DNA from: Catonia carolina | Taxonomy: Eukaryota; Arthropoda; Insecta; Hemiptera; Achilidae | Length of the DNA: 64,000 nucleotides | Direction of reading: 5' to 3' | Assembly: GCA_035578175.1 (NCBI GenBank) | Contig: JAQMRL010000006.1 | Span: forward strand, 66,262,001-66,326,000 | Shown here: in pieces, positions 57,214 to 64,000 of the stretch | Layout of the letters: the number at the start of each line of letters is the position of its first letter | Position numbering within the stretch: the stretch's first letter is position 1 | The notes under the pieces: model-generated | What the model was told of the DNA's origin: nothing | Database searches by the model: none | What the model saw: the letters and a program-made list of their open reading frames with translations, nothing else | Made by a program: the position numbers and the translations under genes

Positions 57214-57330
57214 AAACTTAAAAACCAACCAGTGGTAAGGTGATTAATTTCATTTATTCTGTAATACAAATTATTTACGAAATTAGTTATGTTTTTTTAC
57301 ATTGACTATTTGCCCAAAAAGATTTCGTAA

Positions 57331-58041
57331 ATTTCTATTTATTATGTTATATACGAACATTATATTATACTCGAACATACGGCACAGAATTACGAAGGAA
57401 CCTCTTTCGCTTTTTTTGTGGATTTAGAACCGGCGTCTAATAACAGAGATATTTATAAAATAGAATTGTTGCAAAACGCCAAAATAAAATTTGAGCCACC
57501 CTACCAAAAAAACGATATTATTCAATGTAAGCAATGTCAACGGTACGGGCATTCAAGAGCGTACTGCAACAGACCATTTCGTTGTGTGAAGTGCGGTGAT
57601 AATCATGACACTACTATTTGTGGTAAACAGAAGGACGCCCCACCATTATGCGCTTTGTGTGGAGGAGACCATCCCTATAACTACAAAGGTTGCGAAATAT
57701 ACAAACAGATTAAACAACGAAAATTTCCACCTTTACGCGAAAGAACAGTTACACCACCGGAAACTCAGACGGTCAGCTCAAAATTTGTCACCCAAGTTGT
57801 TGCAAAAAACAGCGTCTAGGAAACATTACATCAGACACCTAACGGTAACAGTATTTTAGACTATGCGAGAGCCGTAAAGGGCAATTCTACGCAACCAATC
57901 CAAACCAATCCGTTGCAAACTGAACCGATTTCAAATCTACAACAATCATTTCTAGAACTACGAAACGTAATACAAAAACAAACAGAACAAATTACGACAC
58001 TATTAAATTTACTTACAATCGTTGTTTCGAAATTGAATTAA
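57331..58041 (+). pseudogene. Jockey-type LINE ORF1 (gag), 5' truncated
   Basis: Open from about 57331 without its own start codon. SFAFFVDLEPASNNRDIYKI leads to three zinc knuckles: CKQCQRYGHSRAYC, CVKCGDNHDTTIC and CALCGGDHPYNYKGC. A TAG interrupts at 57817-57819, after which the frame continues (NSILDYARAVKGN, SFLELRNVIQKQTEQITTLL) to TAA at 58039-58041. Gag binds element RNA in the ribonucleoprotein. Jockey-clade gags are usually longer, so the N-terminal part is missing. The stop lies one base before the ORF2 start. Confidence 0.85.
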
Positions 58042-58042
58042 A

Positions 58043-60737
58043 ATGGAGCAAGTATTATATAAAATTGCACTCTGGAACGCCAATGGCTTAAGTCAACATA
58101 TTATTCAAGAACTAATCACATTTTTAAACATACACAACATCGATGTCATGCTTTTATCAGAAACTCATTTCACTAACAGGAGTTACATCAACGTAACGGT
58201 TATTCTCAATACTTTACTAATCATCCTGATGGTACGGCGCATGGAGGCTCCGCTATATTAATAAAAAATAATATTAAACATTACGAACTTCAAAAATTCA
58301 AAACACCTTATCTACAAGCAACAAACATTGTCATTGAGGACGTGCGCGGACAAGTAACAATTTCAGCGCTATACTCTCCCCCGCGGCAGCACATTACGGC
58401 CGCTCAATTTGAAACTTTTTTTGAAAGTTTAGGTAACAAATTTATTGCGGGAGGTGATTACAATGCGAAAAATCAGGCATGGGGTTCTCGTTTATGTAAT
58501 CCAAGGGGGAGAACTCTGTTTAATGTTGTACAAAAACATAATTTAGGTTTGTTATCGACGGGTGAACCAACGTACTGGCCAACCGATCGACGCAGAATTC
58601 CGGATCTCCTCGACTTTTTTGTTACCAAAAATATAAGTCAAAATTCTATTAGAGTAAAATCGGTCCTGGATTTGTCCAAAGATCACACTTCTATAATCGC
58701 CAGCGTTGGTTGTAAACTACAAAAAAAGAAGAAACTCCCTATTCTGTGTAACAAAAACACAGATTGGGCCTCCTTTAAGCGTCTGGTTACCGAAAATATA
58801 ATTCTAAATGTATCGTTAAAATCGCAAGACGAGATTGAGGAAGCGGTTGAGCATTTTAATAAGGTAGTGCAAAATGCCGCATGGAAATCAACTACAGGCG
58901 CCAACAAAAACACTCATGGCAACAGTTGTCTTGCTGCCATTCGAGAATTGATAAACTACAAACGAAAATTACGTCGAATTTGGCAGCATAGCAGACACCC
59001 AGATGACAAAAAAAGATTCAATCGTGCAGCACAACATCTAAAATACACGCTTCTAGAACTGCGTAATCATTATTTCCAAGACAGGTTGGTTCAATTATCT
59101 CCAACGGCAGCTACTGACTATTCATTATGGAGAGCTACAAGATACATAAAACGATCAAAGAAACAAATTCCACCTCTTCGTCTAACGGATGGAAATTGGG
59201 CTAGGACCACAAAAGAAAAAGTGGAAGCGTTTGCGGAATATCTGTCCACTGTCTTCCGTTCACACGACGATGATATCGATCGAAAATTAGAAGAAGACAT
59301 TTTAGAACATCTTGAAGCCCCATTTCAGCTATCACCTCCTATCAAATCTTTCACTCCGGCTGAAGTGATAACTACAATCCAAACGCGCCTGAGTTCCAAA
59401 AGAGCCCCTGGCTATGACCTAATTACCGGTGAGGTGTTAAAGCAACTCCCAAGGAAGGGAATTTTACTCCTGACATTCATTTTCAACGTAATTCTAAGGA
59501 CGGGTTGCTTTCCATCTCAATGGAAAGTTGCCCAAATAGTCATGATTTTCAAACCTGGCAAGGAACCTACCGAAATTATGTCATATAGACTGATCAGTCT
59601 TCTATCCGTGACATCAAAAGTTTTTGAAAAATTACTACTTGATCGTCTAAAACCTTTTTTGGAAGAAAGTGTTTACCCGGATCATCAATTCGGTTTCCGT
59701 GAAAAACATTCTACGATAGAACAGGTACATCGGATAGTTAACCAAATTCGATATGCCTTAGAAAAAAAGAATTTTTCTCAGCCGTCTTCTTAGACTTAGG
59801 TCAGGCCTTTGACAAGGTATGGCATTTAGCTCTTCTACACAAAATTAAATTAAACCTGGATCATAATTATTTTCCTATTCTAAAATCATTCTTAACCGAT
59901 CGTTTTTTCCAAGTAAAATTTGATGATGAGTTATCGACCTTGCACCTAATTCGTTCAGGTGTACCTCAAGGTAGCATTTTAAGTCCTTTTCTATACACGC
60001 TATTTACAGCAGATATTCCTGTAAATGAACATGTAACAACAGCAACTTTTGCCGATGACACTGCTATTATTGCATCTGATGCCTCCTCAGTCCACGCTTC
60101 TGAAAAAATACAGCAACATCTAAATGACATTCAAGACTGGTGCCAAAAATGGAGGATCAAAGTAAATGAACAGAAGTCTGCACACGTAACCTTTACGATG
60201 AAACGAGAATCATGTTCACCAGTAACGTTTCGCAACAACGTAATTCCACATTCAGATGATGTGAGATACTTGGGCATCTATCTAGACAGGCGATTGACGT
60301 GGAGAAAACATATATGGACCAAACGGAAACAACTTGGACTCAAATTACGACAACTATATTGGCTTGTTGGGAGGCGATCACAGTTGTCTTTGGAAAATAA
60401 ATTGACACTGTACAAGGTGATGATAAAACCAGTTTGGAGTTATGAAATTGAACTCTGGGGCACAGCAAGTACATCTAATGTAGAAATAAAAAAGAAATTT
60501 CAATCGAAGTTTCTTCGACTTATATGCTGTGCACCTTGGTATGTGCCTAATGAAGTACTCCATCATGACCTGGGCATACCTACGGTGGGAGAAGAAATTA
60601 TCAGTCGGAGTGAAAAGTATTTAACCAAGTTGGACACTCATTCCAATCATTTGGCTATAAATCTTCTCGATGAGAATATTGAACATCAAAGACTCAAGAA
60701 GGCGAGAATATTAGATCTTCCATTCCGTTTCACCTGA
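58043..60737 (+). pseudogene. Jockey-type LINE ORF2 (endonuclease and reverse transcriptase)
   Basis: About 900 codons broken by two single-base shifts, near 58195 and near 59775. Endonuclease: IALWNANGLSQHI, MLLSETHFT (metal-binding E), HGGSAILIKN, FIAGGDYNAKNQAWGS (D-x-N), DHTSIIASV. RT: SSKRAPGYDLITGEVLKQLP, YRLISLLSVTSKVFEKLLLD, FGFREKHSTIEQVHRI, motif A FLDLGQAFDKVWH, motif B GVPQGSILSPFLYTLFTADI, motif C ATFADDTAIIA (DD catalytic), then YLGIYLDRRLTWRKHI and the thumb. It would nick DNA and prime reverse transcription at the target. Few lesions: a young, inactive copy. 3' UTR and a 13-A tail follow (60944-60956). Confidence 0.92.
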
Positions 60738-60956
60738 TCAAAAATGTTTAACCATCCTTTTAAGATCAAAAACACAAAATTATATTGCGATTGTCTACTC
60801 TTATTTATTATTAAACTAAATCTTGCTAACTCTCATTAATCTAAAATTAATCATCTAATAAATATTCTATCATCAGTTACACAGATCATCAGTATCACGT
60901 CTTCATTCGCTCCTTTTCACACCTTCATTCACTTCATCCGTATAAAAAAAAAAAAA

Positions 60957-62034
60957 GTTGTACGTCACCAGGCCCTTTCTCTCCAAGTCCAACAAAAGAC
61001 GTACTTCAGCATACCAGAACAAAGTCCTCCGGTGCATCACACAGTTCCACTATCTTATATCCAATCGCATCATACACGAACACCTTCTCTTCCCTTCTAT
61101 GGAGGACTTTATATACAATACCTCGAAACGGCTACACGACGCTGGGAAAACTGACAGACCCCAGATCATTCAGGACTTGTACCGACGCCCACACCCACCT
61201 AAAGTCTCTATCCCATTACCATTCCACGACTTTATCTAAATTTTAGTATGACCCACTTAACAAAATTTAGAGTTGCCACATTTTTATTCTGCCCTGTATT
61301 CCTCTTATTTGCCCATGCCCCTCCTACTTATATGACTCACTCCCCCCAGTTGGTAGTTGTCCCCATGTTCCTATGCATAATCACTCCACTACGGTGAAAA
61401 GAGCCGCCATTTTAAATTAATAAACACTCAGAAGATAAAAAGGCCGGTGATTATGCCAAACTCTACCCTTTCCGTCTCCCCTGAAATCATAAACTAACCC
61501 CTACCTTAAATTATACCTTTAGTCCACGTTCAGTAAAATGCATGCCTTCCCCTCACCAAGATAATAGGCCTCCCACAAAACTGAAAAAAGGCCACTGAAA
61601 AATAAAATAAAATAAAAGAGCCGCTCTTAAACCCACTTGTCCCTTAATTTAAATTTTCCACAAATAACTTCTAAAAATAAATTACCTCCTTTCAAGTCCC
61701 AGTTCCAATGTCCCACGAACCAGAATCCTATTTCCTATTTAAATTATAAAATTCCCCCTAAATTTATTGAGGTTGCAATTATTCTGTTATATTGTTCCCC
61801 GAGCGACCAGGTGTTCCTTAACACGATGTCGCCATCATAGGGCTTCTTAGCCCTCTCAACCAGGATTCAGGATTCAGGACCAAGAAGATACCCTTCATCA
61901 ACTATAACCAAACGATGACATGGAAGCAACGCTGCTGAGTGCTGTCTTCTTCAAGTTTTATTCATCATCAACACATTTACTGAAAGTTTTTGTTAAACTG
62001 TTTGTAAATAATTCTTACTGTTAAAAAAAAAAAA
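60957..62034 (+). pseudogene. 5'-truncated Jockey-like LINE with 3' UTR and poly(A)
   Basis: Begins directly after the poly(A) of the preceding LINE. Its coding remnant (60958-61239) is the end of an RT protein: SAYQNKVLRCITQFHYLISN, RIIHEHLLFPSMEDFIYNTS, KRLHDAGKTDRPQI (family LQNKxLRxITxxPxYxxNxxIHxxLxxPxxxxxI). A 3' UTR of about 780 bp ends in a 12-A run (62023-62034). A different family from the LINE upstream, since that element has its own C-terminus. Note the duplicated AGGATTCAGGATTCAGGA at about 61862. Confidence 0.75.
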
Positions 62035-62149
62035 TTATGTTATATAAAAAAATTAATTCTTATACCTTAGGTTTATCGATATCTCTAATAGATTTTTCTA
62101 GATTTACAACAAAATATGGTTGGAAAAGCCAATTATTTAGGAATTTAAT

Positions 62150-63290
62150 TTTTGTAAGTTCTCCTACTCTATATGAATATATAGGTAAGGAAAATACTGT
62201 TTTATGTCAATTTCCTGAAGTAGAGTTTTCACCAAAAATACACGTTTTCAGGCCCCGTGAATTCAAATGACGTGTTCTTTTGCGTTTGTTCTGTGTGCCT
62301 GTGTGTGATAAAAACATCTCAAAAACGGAGGAGTGTAAAAAATTGAAACTCGAAACTTAAGCTCGGTACTATAAAATAAATATTTTAATTACAATTGGTA
62401 AACCAGAAGTATTAATTTAATCGTGCGATTTTTCACTTCGATGAAATACGGCACCTACGACTTTTTTAAAATCCTCTCAATTACAACTTTTTTGTTTGCT
62501 ACAAGGTTGAGTAAGCGCAATGTCTACTGGAATTGTGTGAGGCCCTGAAGGTTCTTATTATAAAAATTATCCTTTTTAAGATACCGGCCTTATTATGCAT
62601 TTTAGGGAAAAAATGTATTCACAAAACAGATGTAGAATATTAAAATCATTAAACTTTCATTTCGACAATATTTTAAAATACTTATTTTAGTGTCAATTAT
62701 GTATTTTCTGTATTATTCACATCCAAATCGGCGAATAATGGCATTTTTTTTTGAGATTACGCGCATTTTGATAATTTAAGTGTAAAAGTGCATTAAATTA
62801 AAGTTATAAGAAATAAAACAACCTACAATTTTTAGTTCAAGCATTTTTTATATACGGAGGTTTGCTTAGAGTCAATTACTGATTTACGTACGTTGAGGAT
62901 GATTCTAACTTTGCGTCATTCTAATGATTTAGATTCGACAGTTTTTCATTTTCATGGTTTACTTAATAAAAAAATTGGGGTTGAGAATTCGAGTAGTGTA
63001 CGTCAGTTTAACCCCTTTCAGCAAAACAGCTGTTACGGAAAAGAGGAGCTGATATGTGTTGAGAAACGCTGTGAGTTGCCACAACTTATGAGCTGTTATA
63101 ATAACTATGACTAAATTCTCTTCATTTCTAAACATAACACACATGTATTTTCCTTCCAGGAAAGTTAAATAAATTTTTTTATTTGACTTACGGTACATAA
63201 TTTGAATCCTCAACCCCTTTTACGACGAAACATTGGTTTAAATTCAATTATTTACATTGGAAAGAGAAAGTCATGTGAGTTTTTCACACC
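62150..63290 (-). repeat. Dispersed non-autonomous repeat, copy 4 (minus, longest)
   Basis: Minus-strand copy starting GGTGTGAAAAACTCACATGA with CTTTCTCTTTCC (about 63290-63245) and ending near TATTTTCCTTACCTATATAT (about 62165). The body shares CTTCTGGTTTACCAATT-type and AAGCATTTTTTATATACGGA-type blocks with copies 1-3. At 1.1 kb it is the longest copy. The open frames inside (62893-63114, 62959-63213) are not conserved in the other copies. Confidence 0.6.
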
Positions 63291-63299
63291 ACTGTGTGA

Positions 63300-63553
63300 A
63301 GTTTAGTTTCTAAATTTTACGTTTGTAATAACATATCTGTAATTAATCTCGTTATGTAATTCATTTGTAATACACAGTAACGATACAAAAAGTACTAATT
63401 TATTACTGAGTTAATTAAATATTTGTTATAAATCTAAAATAAGTTTTCTATAGTTTATTATAATCAGATTCCGAAAGACGTTTAAAGAAATGTTACAATA
63501 TACATATACAACCAATAAGTTAGATTTTCATTTTTGGGTTGACTACCCTATTA
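63300..63553. other. Gene E downstream sequence
   Basis: AT-rich; no polyadenylation signal of the AATAAA type close to the stop on the minus strand. Nothing else recognised. Confidence 0.3.
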
Positions 63554-63934
63554 TTATTGTGTGCCTTCATTTTTTGAATTTATTAGGCAGTCCACGCATT
63601 TATTAATCCATTCCCATTCAGCGCAATTAATGTCCTTAACAAATTTCCAAGCACCTTCCATTAATCTAGCCGCAAAGTTTCCAATCTCTGTACCACAAAA
63701 ACATGAACATATCGTGTCATCGTCAAATTTACAACAACCATTCAAACAAAATTCTTCACAAAAACATTTGCAACATATTCTTCCAAATAGGTAAACGAGT
63801 ACACATGTAAGCGAAACTAAAATCGCAAAAGGAACCGTTATAAATAAACCAAGTATTGTACCAATAAAATGTTTTACTCTAACTTTGTGATTATTTTCAC
63901 CTTGTTTTGAAACAGGGCGCCCGGAAACTCCTTC
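63554..63934 (-). CDS. Gene E, exon 2: transmembrane Cys-rich small protein (126 aa of exon 2)
   Basis: After an acceptor TTTATTTTTCAG on the minus strand, exon 2 starts in phase 0: EGVSGRPVSKQGENNHKVRV. The membrane segment is FIGTILGLFITVPFAILVSL with TCVLVYLFGR, sharing the T-[IV]-P core with genes A and B. Then come CCKCFCEEFCLNGCCKF, DDDTICSCFCGTEIGNF, AWKFVKDINCAEWEWINKCV and DCLINSKNEGTQ, stop at 63554-63556. The opening ([DE]GV-x-G-x-P) and the order of elements match gene B; cysteine spacing differs. The frame is intact. Exon 1 must lie beyond 64000 and cannot be seen. Function unknown. Confidence 0.65.
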   Translation of the reverse strand, partial: EGVSGRPVSKQGENNHKVRVKHFIGTILGLFITVPFAILVSLTCVLVYLFGRICCKCFCEEFCLNGCCKFDDDTICSCFCGTEIGNFAARLMEGAWKFVKDINCAEWEWINKCVDCLINSKNEGTQ

Positions 63935-64000
63935 CTGAAAAATAAACCAACAGCCTTACTGTTTTTATAACTTCTGTTTATGCCATAAAATAAAATATCA

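Larger units (their letters stand above)
56957..57247. repeat. 290-bp palindrome carrying two opposed hammerhead motifs
   Basis: The left arm (56957-57065) and right arm (57145-57247) are imperfect inverted copies: TATCACCTACCTTTGGTTG... mirrors ...CAACCAGTGGTAAGGTGATTA. The centre also pairs (CATTCAGTCATTT against AAATGACTGAAT). Each arm holds one hammerhead-like motif pointing toward the outside of the palindrome. No coding sequence. Confidence 0.75.

Noticed and set aside
1..64000. CRISPR arrays, rRNA, prokaryotic operons or viral genomes
   Set aside because: No regularly spaced identical repeats, no ribosomal sequence, and coding remnants all belong to eukaryotic transposon families or the two-exon gene family.

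Overview
**Organism and overall character.** The window is AT-rich eukaryotic nuclear DNA packed with decayed transposons. The LINE, mariner, piggyBac, BEL/Pao and Penelope families seen here, together with tRNA-headed SINEs and GT-AG introns, fit an insect genome, most likely a hemipteran. The order is an inference; no conserved housekeeping gene is present to anchor it. There is no operon structure, rRNA, CRISPR array or convincing intact tRNA gene. All alignments below were made by eye, so repeat boundaries are approximate unless a target-site duplication fixes them.

**The host-gene signal.** A dispersed cluster of a small two-exon gene family runs through the window. Exon 1 is a short signal-peptide-like exon (54 or 69 nt) ending at a phase-0 GT donor. 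Exon 2 (about 370-380 nt) starts at a phase-0 AG acceptor and encodes a short acidic/polar linker, a hydrophobic membrane segment with an L-x-T-[IV]-P core, and a dense cysteine cluster. Members are gene A (+, 12154-13989, complete), gene B (+, 49976-52621, complete), gene E (-, exon 2 at 63554-63934, exon 1 beyond the window), pseudogene C (-, 18268-18633, frameshift plus early stop) and an orphan exon 1, D (+, 27754-27822). I do not recognise the family. It is the best candidate for something undescribed.

**Layout.** 0.5-5.4 kb: a very large imperfect palindrome carrying a pogo/Tigger-like MITE. 8.6-11.1 kb: a segment repeated inverted at 29.06-30.29 kb, holding a GC-rich repeat that ends in histone-type 3' stem-loops and a piggyBac-like MITE. 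12-14 kb: gene A. 14.3-17.3 kb: PIF/Harbinger relic, hAT MITE, foldback mariner and a second MITE. 16.7-20.4 kb: a block containing pseudogene C, repeated inverted at 50.1-53.8 kb around gene B. 20.6-24 kb: LINE, mariner and piggyBac relics. 25.7 kb: SINE. 27.3-27.8 kb: LINE relic and orphan exon D. 30.3-32.3 kb: Penelope-like element with a hammerhead ribozyme. 33.3-35.8 kb: BEL/Pao and LINE relics and another GC-rich repeat. 36-47 kb: mariner and LINE relics, tandem repeats and hairpins. 48.9-49.8 kb: second foldback mariner. 54-56.4 kb: long-TIR mariner-like element. 57-57.25 kb: palindrome with two opposed hammerhead motifs. 57.3-62 kb: a nearly full Jockey-type LINE followed directly by a truncated LINE. 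63.5-63.9 kb: gene E.

**How it fits together.** The paralogous blocks show the family spreading together with flanking LINE sequence. Each copy of exon 2 in the 16.7-20.4 and 50.1-53.8 kb blocks lies between two antisense fragments of the same LINE family. Later insertions (a LINE in block B, a MITE in block A) have empty sites in the partner block, which orders the events.
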